DNA from: Macrothele yani | Taxonomy: Eukaryota; Arthropoda; Arachnida; Araneae; Macrothelidae | Length of the DNA stretch: 64,000 bases | Reading direction: 5' to 3' | Assembly (NCBI GenBank): GCA_039090855.1 | Contig: CM077005.1 | Location: 18,081,921 to 18,145,920, forward strand | Shown here: in pieces, positions 43,150 through 52,340 of the stretch | Position numbering within the stretch: the stretch's first letter is position 1 | How the letters are laid out: every line of letters begins with the position of its first letter | The notes under the pieces: generated by a model | Database searches by the model: none | Told to the model about the DNA's origin: nothing | What the model saw: the letters and a program-made list of their open reading frames with translations, nothing else | Position numbers and translations under genes: made by a program

Positions 43150-43285
43150 TATCCGGATGACCCGACCGTTCAAAATCTCGCAATGGTGTGATGTTATTTC
43201 CACACCACGAGATAGGAAAAATAAGAGAATCCCTTCTCCAGCACTTCAGAAAAAAAAAAAAAAAAAAAAAATAAGGGGGAGATGA

Positions 43286-43447
43286 TGTAACGTACCTGCC
43301 AGAAGGACGCACACGACATAAAGGCAGATAGGAATTAGAATCAACGTCCGCGTAGCTCAATTGGTAGAGTGACTTATTCCGGAATAAGGGGATCCGGGTT
43401 CGAATCCTGGCGTGGACAGAAATGACGGAGAAATTTACTTCGTTATA
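43286..43447 (+). repeat. LTR2 of the miniature element
   Basis: 162 bp, preceded by a purine tract. A box at 43353-43364 and B box at 43397-43407. Confidence 0.88.
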
Positions 43448-43513
43448 AGCTTTTTGTATGTCATGGGCTTATTTTAAATCATGGGGACGTAGCTGATATT
43501 TGGGGTTACATAT

Positions 43514-43569
43514 CATGCACCACACCAAATGTTAGATAATTTTTCATCTAACATGTGTTGTGGTGCGTG
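43514..43569. repeat. Snap-back hairpin, 24-bp arms with 3 mismatches
   Basis: CATGCACCACACCAAATGTTAG.. and its complement, 8-nt loop, at the start of a modular repeat copy. Confidence 0.85.
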
Positions 43570-43975
43570 ATAGAACGGGATCCATTCCATTGCCCTTATG
43601 CGTCAATTCTTACATAAAAATAGTTCGATTTCGATGAAATTTCAGTATGTGGTAGGGGACCACTTGGGGAGGAACTGTATTGAAAATGGGTGAAATGGGA
43701 TCAAAGGTCAGGACATAGGAGCGGGATCCATTCCATTTCTCTTATGCGTCATAACTCACGTAAAAATGCTTCGATTGTGACAAAACGTTATCACGTTGTT
43801 TCGGAAATATGTTGAACCAATTCTGATGAATATTATCGAAATGGGGTCAAAGGTCATGGCACAGGAGTGAGATTTATTCCACAGCCATTATCCTCAAAAC
43901 TTGAGTAATGATTTCTGGTATGTTGGAAAGCGTATCATAATCAATGCATTGCATGATTTTACTAACTTGTTTTAC
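43570..43975 (+). repeat. Modular dispersed repeat copy
   Basis: GGGATCCATTCCATTGCCC, GATTTCGATGAAATTTCAGT, GGTCAAAGGTCAGGACATAG modules, ending TTGCATGATTTTACTAACTT. Confidence 0.88.
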
Positions 43976-44042
43976 ACGATATCAGTAATAATCAGTTTCA
44001 CAAAACTAATGGTGTAGGTAATAATGACATTGGCCCTAACAT

Positions 44043-44075
44043 AATCACAGTTGTATCTTCGATACAACTGTGATT
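44043..44075. repeat. Perfect snap-back hairpin, 15-bp arms
   Basis: AATCACAGTTGTATC, 3-nt loop, exact complement. Confidence 0.96.
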
Positions 44076-44084
44076 GTGTACGTA

Positions 44085-44395
44085 TTGGCAGTCGCATACC
44101 GACATGGAAACCACTGATTTCTGCAAAGCATTAGGAAGTTCGTCTAAGTGGTGTCGGGAACACCGTGATTGGACACTGGAAGACTGGAAAGAAGTCATGT
44201 GGTCCGACGAGTCGCGGTATACCTTGTTTTGTACTGACGGTAGATAGAGAGTTTAGCGAGAGTCCCTCATGAAGCAATAAACCCGCTTTTCTTGTAAACA
44301 CAACTCAAGGTCAGAAGGTGGTATCATGGAGTGGTAGCCTGTTCTTTCGGTAAGAAACTGGACCCTGATATTGCTGGAATGTAGGGTGTCGTGCA
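44085..44395 (+). pseudogene. Tc1-like transposase relic
   Basis: WCREHRDWTLEDWKEVMWSD then ESRYTLFCTDGR gives the first catalytic Asp region; GGIMEW follows in a damaged frame. The following tandem repeat is made of its next conserved segment (AMLTFYPAGDGCFMDDNAT). Stops and frameshifts throughout. Same family as 48740-50324. Confidence 0.75.
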
Positions 44396-45215
44396 AGAAT
44401 TATCTGAACATTGTTGCCGATACAAGTCCATCCTGCAATGTTGACTTTTTATCCAGCAGGTGACGGCTGTTTCATGGATGACAATGCTACTGTATGTGAT
44501 CCTCCAAGGATTATCTGAACATTTCTGCCGATCAAGTCCATCCTGCAATGTTGACTTTCTATCCAGCAGGTGACGGCTGTTTTATGAATGACAATGCTAC
44601 TGTATGGGATCCTCCAAGGATTATCTGAACATTGTTGCTGATCAAGTCCATCCTGCAATGTTGGCTTTTTATCCAGCAGGCGAAGGCTCTTTCATGGATG
44701 ACAATGTTGCTGTGTGTGATCCTCCACGGATTATCTGAACACTGTTGCCGATTAAGTCCATGCTGCAATGTCGACTTTTTATCCAGCAGGTGACTGCTGT
44801 TTCATGAATGACAATGCTACTGCATGTGATCCTCCAAGGGTTATCTGAACTTTGTTGCTGATCAAGTCCATCCTGCAATGTTGACTTTTTATCCAGCAGA
44901 CGGCTGTTTCATGAATGACAATGCTACTGTGTGTGATCCTCCAAGGATTATCTGAACACTGTTGCCGATCAAGTCCATCCTGCAATGTTGATTTTTTATC
45001 TAGCAGGTGAAGGCTGTTTCATGGATGACAATGCTACTGTGTGTGATCCTCCAAGGATTATCTGAACACTGTTGCCGATCAAGTCCATCCTGCAATGTTG
45101 ATTTTTTATCTAGCAGGTGAAGGCTGTTTCATGGATGACAATACTACTGTGTGTGATTCTCCAAGGATTATTTGAACATTGTTGCTAATCAAGTCCATCC
45201 TGCAATGTTGACTTT
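44395..45215 (+). repeat. 110-bp tandem array (8 units) of a Tc1 catalytic segment
   Basis: CCATCCTGCAATG recurs at 44428, 44538, 44648, 44758 (as CCATGCTGCAATG), 44868, 44975, 45085 and 45195. Translated forward, each unit reads AMLTF/YPAGDGCFMDDNAT, the segment around the second catalytic Asp, followed by a stop-bearing linker. So a piece of the transposase gene was amplified. Confidence 0.92.
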
Positions 45216-45238
45216 TTATCCAGCCGTTGAATTTTATC

Positions 45239-45265
45239 TCAAGTCGGGCGTGAGGCCCGACTTGA
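45239..45265. repeat. Perfect hairpin, 11-bp arms
   Basis: TCAAGTCGGGC, 5-nt loop, GCCCGACTTGA. Lies just after the 110-bp array. It could be a terminator-like hairpin of a transposon end, but no CTRR end follows. Confidence 0.9.
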
Positions 45266-46397
45266 GCGTTGTTCATCATGGTAGGATTTTTTTATAGTCC
45301 GATTTACATTGTTACTTGAAAACAAACTTTATGTCTATCCCGGGCAACGCCGGGTATTTCCGCAACTTTAACATATTTGTGCGTTTTCTTGGCTTCGCAA
45401 CTAGCCTAGCCAGCTTCGAATATACGCCACTGCCGTAGACGTAGATGCATTCTAACACCTTGTGAAATCTATGCCGAACCGTATACGTGTTGTATTTCTG
45501 GCTAGGTCAAACCCGGTATTGAATAAAAGTTTCAAGTTCAGTGGCTGGTGTGTGTCCTTTGATTCGTGACTTCAGTTCATCTTACCTTAGTTTTTCTTTT
45601 AGATTTTCAGTTAATCATCCACGGGGATTTCCAGTAAAGAGTTCCTAGTGGTTCGGACCCAATAATGTATTGTATGAAGGGTTCGAACTGGGTACCTCCC
45701 TGTTTATCGGAAGCCAAACAAAAAATGAAGACTGGCAGAAATATTCAGATAATTTCGAATTCTGTGCCACCACCCTTGTTGTCTGGGAGGCAAGCAGACA
45801 GAGTGGAAGAGAGCGGAGTGGCGTCAAAACCGCGCTTTGTCCAAGTTTTAGGAGTAGGCAGAACAAGATCTTATCCGTGATCACGTAGAACAGTAGTCTG
45901 TGTGGGATGAGGGTCGGGTTAGGAGTTTACTGCCACTTGTGATCCCAAGCAGAGAACAATCGTCACGCAGCCACTCCGGCTGGGTATTTACTTGGGATTT
46001 ATTCTCCATTTGTGGATTACCACTACTTAGCGTTGACAGCAGCAACAACGTGCACGCTTCACATGCTGCGAAGTCACGCCCTCATTTGTCAACCAAAGAC
46101 TTACTCATCCTCCTATCAATCTTCTCGCTTATAAAATTCTTTGCCGTTTTAAGTTTTGATTTTCCGCCTTTTTGTTTATATTTTATTGTCGACTTAAAAG
46201 AAATTTATTTGCAGATGGTTTTAAATTCTAAGGAGAAATTTGTGGTGAGGAAATACCGACTGAATAAGATTTCATAAATTTCATTTTGTTTACACTCATG
46301 TCCAAAAATTAAGGATCAATAACAAAACGCTAAATTTCGGACTCGTAAGCTGTTGGTTAGCAGTCAAAATATTCTGTCACCACCTAAGAGAAAAGTA
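45266..46397. other. Unassigned stretch
   Basis: CCCGGGCAACGCCGGGTA at 45342-45359 resembles an arthropod retroelement end, not provable here. Short ORFs at 45665-46277 have no recognised domain. Confidence 0.35.
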
Positions 46398-47854
46398 CAG
46401 AGGTTGGACAGAATAATGTGAACACCTAGGGAAAGAAGGTTTAACGTACCTAACAGGGTGTGGGACCACCTTTGGCATTCAAAACCGCCTGAATCTTCCT
46501 TGGAATGGACGCATACAAATCCTGGATGGTGGTTAGTGGGTTGTTACACCATTCTTCATATAGAAGGAAGGTTTTACGTTCCTAGTAAGGGTGTGGGACC
46601 ACCTTTGGCATTCAAAATCGCCTGAATCCTCCTTGGAATGGACGCATACAAATCCTGGATGGTGGTTAGTGGGTTGTTACACCATTCTTCATGTAGAAGG
46701 AAGGTTTTACGTTCCTAGTAGGGTGTGGGACCACCTTTGGCATTCAAAACCGCCTGAATCCTCCTTGGAATGGACGCATACAAATCCTGGATGGTGGTTA
46801 GTGGGATGTTACACCATTCTTCATATAGAAAGAAGGTTTTACGTACCTAATAGGGTGTGGGACCACCTTTGGCATTCAAAACCGCCTGAATCTTCCTTGG
46901 AATGGACGCATACAAATCCTGGATGGTGGTTAGTGGGATGTTACACCATTCTTCATATAGAAAGAAGGTTTTACGTACCTAATAGGGTGTGGGACCACCT
47001 TTGGCATTCAAAACCGCCTGAATCTTCCTTGGAATGGACGCATACAAATCCTGGATGCTGGTTAGTGGGTTGTTACACCATTCTTCATGTAGAAGGAAGG
47101 TTTTACGTTCCTAGTAGGGTGTGGGACCACCTTTGGCATTCAAAACCGCCTGAATCCTCCTTGGAATGGACGCATACAAATCCTGGATGGTGGTTAGTGG
47201 GATGTTACACCATTCTTCATATAGAAAGAAGGTTTTACGTACCTAATAGGGTGTGGGACCACCTTTGGCATTCAAAACCGCCTGAATCTTCCTTGGAATG
47301 GACGCATACAAATCCTGGATGGTGGTTAGTGGGATGTTACACCATTCTTCATATAGAAAGAAGGTTTTACGTACCTAATAGGGTGTGGGACCACCTTTGG
47401 CATTCAAAACCGCCTGAATCTTCCTTGGAATGGACGCATACAAATCCTGGATGGTGGTTAGTGGGTTGTTACACCATTCTTCATGTAGAAGGAAGGTTTT
47501 ACGTTCCTAGTAGGGTGTGGGACCACCTTTGGCATTCAAAACTGCCTGAATCCTCCTTGGAATGGACGCATACAAATCTTGGATGGTGGTTAGTGGGATG
47601 TTAAGCCATTCTTCATTCACAAACTGCTCCAGATCCTTGAGAGGTGCAGATACGTACCGTGTGGGTCCCCTGAGTTCACAGAAAGCTATTGTTCTGTCTG
47701 TAGCTAAAAATAAGGATCTCCCAGGGTACCCTAGATATCCTCCCCCACGCCGCCTTTCTTTTTCCTGCTTCCCACCCATGCAAGAAAACGTTGGAACTTG
47801 GACATTTGCTGCCCCCTGTAAGAAGCTTACGCTGGAGAGTCGCTGAAAAGGCAA
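46398..47854 (-). pseudogene. Tc1-like element 3' part with amplified C-terminus
   Basis: A terminus GAGGTTGGACAGAATAATG at 46398, shared with the element at 48561, is followed by nine copies of the transposase C-terminal segment. The reverse frame 47507-47854 ends NIPLTTIQDLYASIPRRIQA then VLNAKGGPTPY, the usual Tc1 C-terminus. Upstream reading (FVNEEWLN) is truncated near 47850. Confidence 0.85.
46456..47640 (-). repeat. 132-bp tandem array (9 units) of a Tc1 C-terminal segment
   Basis: GGGTGTGGGACCACC recurs at 46456, 46589, 46721, 46853, 46985, 47117, 47249, 47381 and 47513. 132 bp is 44 codons, so frames persist across units; the plus-strand 337-codon frame (46591-47604) is antisense to the real coding sense. 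Two unit types (ATGTAGAAGGAAGG..GTTCCTAG and ATATAGAAAGAAGG..GTACCTAA) are interspersed in a higher-order pattern. Confidence 0.94.
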
Positions 47855-47869
47855 ACTGATTTATGATTC

Positions 47870-48101
47870 TTTTTTTTTTTTTTTTTTTTTGATTGGAGGG
47901 TTAACAACCACCGTGAACAAGACAATTGGCAATAAGCAGTCGCCCGTCCCTAATTTAGGGTAACTGGTTCCGGGGAAGATAGACAGCCAGTGCCGTAATA
48001 AGACAAACACAACATCCGTGCCTCACCGGGATTCGAACCCGGATCCCTTTCGAACGAATTATGAGAGGCCATCGCTTAGACCACTGCGCCACCGGGGCGG
48101 C
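47870..48101 (-). mobile_element. SINE-A, TSD GATTTATGATTC
   Basis: Full reverse copy with poly-T. TSD at 47858-47869 and 48102-48113. Confidence 0.94.
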
Positions 48102-48560
48102 GATTTATGATTCCGTCAAGATGTGTCGCAGATAGTGTTCTTTGAAGCCCTGGCTAACTGCATGCGTAAAATTTTCCTGTTACGGAAGCTCTCTTTCTAG
48201 CTAACTTTTAACGTGAAAATGCTGGTTAACATACCAAGGTAACACAATTTTACCTAAGCCCAAACTGAGCCACCGCCGCCGTCTATTCCTAAAAGTCGGT
48301 GGCTCAATGTTGGGCCTACATTAGATTGCAAGGCTGTGCTACCTATGTAGTTTCGTGGTTTACAAAAAAATCAAAACTGTTCGCTAAATTGAAGAAATGT
48401 GTTCGTTAAATCGAGAAACACCAAGCATTAATTTGAATATGATTCCATCCGTAGCATAAAAGTTTTTACCTAAAATTGCGGAATTCGTTAAACAGGAGTT
48501 TGACTGTATTTAAAAACGCATTCCGTTCTTAGGTTTTAGACACCGGAGTCTGAATATACA
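48102..48560. other. Unassigned stretch with an imperfect hairpin
   Basis: A 20-bp near-perfect inverted repeat (GAGCCACCG..CGGTGGCTC) lies at about 48256-48316. No gene. Confidence 0.5.
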
Positions 48561-48739
48561 TACAGAGGTTGGACAGAATAATGTGAACACTACACTCAGA
48601 GACGTGACATTTAATTCAGCTGCGTAGATCGCAATACGCAACGGTATCCACCACTTTTTTTTTTGTTGTAATAGCTTTGTTTGGAACCTCAAGGTCATAT
48701 TTAAGTGCATTTAAAGGGTCTTGTTGCGAAAGTTCTTTC

Positions 48740-50324
48740 AGGGTGACGACGAAACGAACGACCTAACGGACTTTGAAAGCGGGCTAATTCTTGGTGGCCA
48801 GCTGGTTGGTATCTCCGTGACAACAATCGCCAGGATAGCGTGGCATCGAGAGCTGCTGTGTCAAGCGTCATGACAGCATACCGTGTTCGTGTCAAAACCT
48901 CTCCTGTGTGCCGTGTTTGCCCCCGCAGGACGCACATGGGATAAAGGCAGATAGAAGTGAGACCACATGTCCGCGTAGCTCAGTTGGGAGAGCGACTTAC
49001 TCCGGAGTGAGGGGGGACCCGGCTTCGATGCCCTCAGCGGGAAAATTTGTACGTTATATTGGCGCCCGAACTTCCTGGATGACCTGGCTGTTATGTTTCT
49101 CGCAATGATGTGACGTTCTTTGCACACGGCGAGTCAGGAAAAATGAGAATCCCTTCTTCAGTGCTTCGAAAAATTAAATGAGTGTGATGTTACGTTCCAC
49201 ACACCAAATTGTCTGGGATTTCTCAAATGCACGTTCTTCACGGGATGACTGCCTACAGCGACACATGGTCCCGGCTGAACCGTGGGACATTCCCCCGGCC
49301 GTCTTTCGCGGGGAATTGGGAGGTGTGACGTGCCTACATCGCAGGACGCACATGAGATAAAGGCAGATAGCAGCGAGAGCACATGTCCGCATAGCTCAGT
49401 TGGGAGAGCGACTTACTCCGGAGTAAGGGGACCCGGTTCCGATACCCGGCGCGGGCAGATTTGTACGTTATACCTTCGAAACACAAGACCGACCGGAAAA
49501 AGACCCTGACTGTTAGAGACAGAAGAACATCAAAGTGGATTGTTACCCGTAATAAGAAGAGCACGGCGCCGAAAATTAGTGCGGAGCTCAATCTGGGTCT
49601 CCATACCCCAGTATCAACAAAAACAGTGCGCAGGGAACTGCATAAACAAGATATTCACAGAACAACTGCTATTGCACTACGGCCACGGCAGTGGTGCCAG
49701 GAACATACAACGGGGACTGCCGATGCATGGAAACTTGTAATGTGGTCGGATGAATCCACATTCACACTATTCCCTACGGCAGGACGTGTTTACGTGTGGA
49801 GAACACCGTCAGAAGCGTACAACCCAGACTGTCTGCTCCCAACAGTGCAGCATGATGGTGGTTCTGTCATGTTCTGAGAGGCCGCATCGTGGTTTTAAGC
49901 AGGTTCCTTGATCACCCCAAAAGGACGGATAGCAGGCAGTGGGTATGAAACCATTTTGGCAGACCAAGTCCATCCAATGGCTCAGGCATTGTTTCCTGCA
50001 GGGAATTCCATCTATGAAGATGATAAGTCCCAATTCATAGAGCTCGGAATGTCCAATCATGGTTTGAGGAACATGAGGACGAATGTTCACACCTTCGTTG
50101 GCCTTCCCAGTCACCAGATTTAAACATCATCGAGCCACCGTGGTCCATATTGGAAACAGAGTAAGATCCCGTTATCCTCCTTCTGCATTTCTCGAGGACC
50201 TGGAGCATTTTCTGCATGAAGAATGGTGTAACTTCCTACTAACCACTATCCAGGATTTGATTGCGTCCATTCCAAGGAGAATTTACGAGGATTTGAATTC
50301 CAAAGGTGGTCTCACACCCTACTA
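48740..50324 (+). pseudogene. Tc1-like transposase, interrupted and frameshifted
   Basis: The N-terminal part reads NDLTDFESGLILGGQLVGIS and MTAYRVRVKTSP. It resumes after the LTR element with SKHKTDRKKTLTVRDRRTSK, STKTVRRELHKQDIH, KLVMWSDESTFTLFPTAGRV (first Asp) and NPDCLLPTVQHDGGSVMF. Further pieces (ALFPAGNSIYEDDKS at the second Asp, LTTIQDLIASIPRRI at the C-terminus) are in shifted frames. The frame is continuous across the insertion if the element and one copy of its target duplication are disregarded. Confidence 0.88.
48907..49472 (+). mobile_element. Miniature LTR retroelement with tRNA-like LTRs, second intact structure
   Basis: LTR1 48907-49058, primer-binding-site-like TGGCGCCCGAAC at 49060-49071, interior of about 250 bp, purine tract GGGGAATTGGGAGG (49310-49323), LTR2 49324-49472. 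The LTRs share GCAGGACGCACATG.GATAAAGG, a tRNA-like block (TAGCTCAGTTGGGAGAGCG) and the end TTGTACGTTATA. Flanks CCTG/CCTT form a 4-bp TSD with one mismatch. No ORF. Confidence 0.88.
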
Positions 50325-50377
50325 GGTACGTAAAGCCTTTTCCTACGTGTTCACATTATTCTGTCCAACCCCTGCAT

Positions 50378-50619
50378 TTGACGACACGTCTTGATGGCTT
50401 GTTTACGCTGGAATTTTCCAGACAGACTTCATTGCATGGTAGTGAAGCACACCCACACGCATCTGACGTCAGAAGGAGTCGCGCACAACTAATGTGAGGC
50501 CGCTGTCTACAGTCACGGGAAGGAACCAGAGCCAAAGCACAACACTTACACCCTGGCTGATTTTTTTATGTATCCGAAACAGGCAACTATCTATTAAGTG
50601 AGCTACAGATCAAGAATAT
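50378..50619. other. Short spacer between two Tc1 elements
   Basis: Nothing recognised. Confidence 0.4.
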
Positions 50620-50768
50620 ACACTATATTGACAAAAGTCACCGGACACCCCTTCAAAAGCAAATGAACGGATCCAATTTGTTGTCGAGATGCGCTGTACA
50701 GCTACAAACGGTATAAAAACAAGCCTGCAGCTGACCGCGACCATGTCGCACTGTGAGGTTGAGTGAAA

Positions 50769-51780
50769 ATGTTGCGGCGGGAGAGAACTGACTTTGAGAA
50801 AGGAAAGATTGTTGAGTGTTATATTAGTGAGTTGTCCATAAGAGATACCGAGAGGCGTTTAAACATACCCAAGTCAACTGTTTTGGATGCACTGAATACG
50901 TGGAAGACACATGGCGTGCCTGAAGCAGGAAAATGTACCGGCAGACCAAGAAAAATCAGTCATAGAGAACGTCGAAGCCTCAGGAGAGTCGTTGCAGCTA
51001 ATCGACGGAGTACTGCACAAGACCTCAGTGTACAGGTGAGTAAAAATGCTGGAACCTCTGTATGTATACGTGCCATTCGCAGAGAACTTCATTCCATGGG
51101 TTACCGTGGTCGTGCGCCTCCTCATAAGCGTTGCATCTCCACTCGGAATGCTACTCCTCGTTTAGCATGGTGTAAAGAACATTTATCGTGGACAGTAGAT
51201 CAGTGGAAAGGGGTCTTATGGACTGATGAATTCATGTACACGATCCTCAATCTGATAGGCGTGTGTGGGTATGGCGGCAGCCGGGGGAACGCTATTTGCC
51301 ACAGTGTGCTGTTCCTACGGTCAAGTTTGGATCTGGCAGTGTACTTGTGTGGCGTGTTTTTCGTGGTATGGTCTCGGCCCATTGGTTATCGTGGACAAAT
51401 CTGTTAACCAGCACGTCTACCTCGATATTCTGGACAATTATGCCATACCAACTGTGTGGCAATACTATGGAACCCCGCCTTGTTGGTACCAGCAGGATAA
51501 TACACCGAGCCATAAAGCAAGGACTGCTACGGGTGGTTTGACGATAATTCCGTATCGTGTGTGGACTCGCCAGCACAGAGCCCTGATCTTAATCCCATAG
51601 AGCACCCATGGGATGAATTAGAGCGCCGCAAAAGAAATTTGGAACTAATGCCTACTACTAAGCAACAGTTAGCGGTATCATTATGTACTGAATGGAAGTG
51701 TATACCTATCGCTGTGTTCCAAAAACCTTGTCGAAAGCATGTCTCGAAGGGTCATTGCATGCATTAAGGCTAAAGGTGGT
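50769..51780 (+). pseudogene. Tc1-like transposase, three frames
   Basis: The start at 50769 reads MLRRERTDFEKGKIVECYIS, with helix-turn-helix SIRDTERRLNIPKSTVLDAL and TGRPRK, then ATPRLAWCKEHLSW and VLWTDEFMYTI (first Asp). Frameshifts near 51250 and 51380 lead to WVWRQPGERY, then YLDILDNYAIPTVW and YQQDNTPSHKAR (second Asp). Another near 51540 leads to SPDLNPIEHPWDELERRK (Glu). The C-terminus is ESMSRRVIACIKAKGG. Typical length, but dead. Confidence 0.88.
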
Positions 51781-52089
51781 TTCAGAATCGCTTTAATCTA
51801 ACAAAACAGAGGAGACGAGCAACATGGAATAGTCTTAAAGAAAAAAAAAGAACAGGAATGATACAAACTGATAAAAGCAAAGGTATGTACATTGAATGAG
51901 TAATGTGAGTAATGACAACTTTACAACGTGATGCAAACAGAGCAATGCTTGAGGAAGAACAAAAGGATTACAGGCGGAATACCGCAGTGCGAAAGAACAT
52001 CAAAAAGTTAATGCAGAGTCTTAACTCACCGTGAGATGTAACGGACTTTGTGTAACAGCGAACCACGGGGTCACTGTCGACCCCGTAGC

Positions 52090-52340
52090 ATAGAAGGAGC
52101 TTTCACGGCATTCGGAGATGGCAGACTGCTACTCCTGCTGGACCACCGTGCACAGAGTAACGGAAAGCATGGTGAAAGGTGAAGTCCCAAGTGCGCCATC
52201 TATGAAAAAGTGCCGAGGAGTGACAGTTCGTCTCTTGCAGAAGGAGTAAGTCGGCCCCAAGAGGCGAGAGATCTTCCAGAACAAGAGCTTTAGCGAGGGG
52301 GTTAGAAAACCCCCTACAATTCAGGGTGGCGACCTTGAAT
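52090..52340 (-). pseudogene. LINE ORF2 endonuclease N-terminus
   Basis: Immediately after ORF1 the reverse strand reads FKVATLNCRGFSNPLAKALV then ADLLLQETNCHSSAL and GGPAGVAV. This is the start of an AP-like endonuclease (N at TLNCRG, catalytic Glu in QET). The frame is lost by about 52090; no reverse transcriptase follows. Confidence 0.72.

Larger units (their letters stand above)
42957..43447 (+). mobile_element. Miniature LTR retroelement with tRNA-like LTRs (TRIM-like)
   Basis: Order: LTR1 (to 43136), primer-binding-site-like TGGCGCCCGAAC at 43138-43149, non-coding interior of about 110 bp, poly-A and purine tract AATAAGGGGGAGATGA (43270-43285), LTR2 43286-43447. The LTRs start TGT(G/A)ACGTACCTGCCAG and end CTTCGTTATA. 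LTR1 proper starts at 42974; a partial second LTR start (TGTAACGTACC) lies at 42957, outside which AGGT/AGCT could be a one-mismatch TSD. No ORF, so it would depend on proteins of another LTR element. Confidence 0.85.
48561..50377 (+). mobile_element. Tc1-like element with a miniature LTR element inside
   Basis: Termini TACAGAGGTTGGACAGAATA at 48561 and the complement of TATTCTGTCCAACCCCTGCA ending near 50377. Same family as the relics at 44085 and 46398. Confidence 0.88.

Noticed and set aside
42957..43447. Two tandem tRNA-SINEs rather than an LTR element
   Set aside because: No A tail after the second unit; a primer-site-like sequence and purine tract sit exactly at the inner borders; related copies have 4-bp TSDs and solo forms.
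45239..45265. Helitron 3' hairpin
   Set aside because: The hairpin is perfect, but no CTRR terminus follows at the right distance and no TC start could be paired with it.
45900..46277. 125-codon ORF as a membrane protein
   Set aside because: Has a hydrophobic stretch but no recognisable family, start context or neighbours; likely chance in AT-rich DNA.
46591..47604. 337-codon forward ORF with a 44-residue repeat
   Set aside because: It is antisense to the Tc1 C-terminal coding sense and exists only because the unit is 132 bp.
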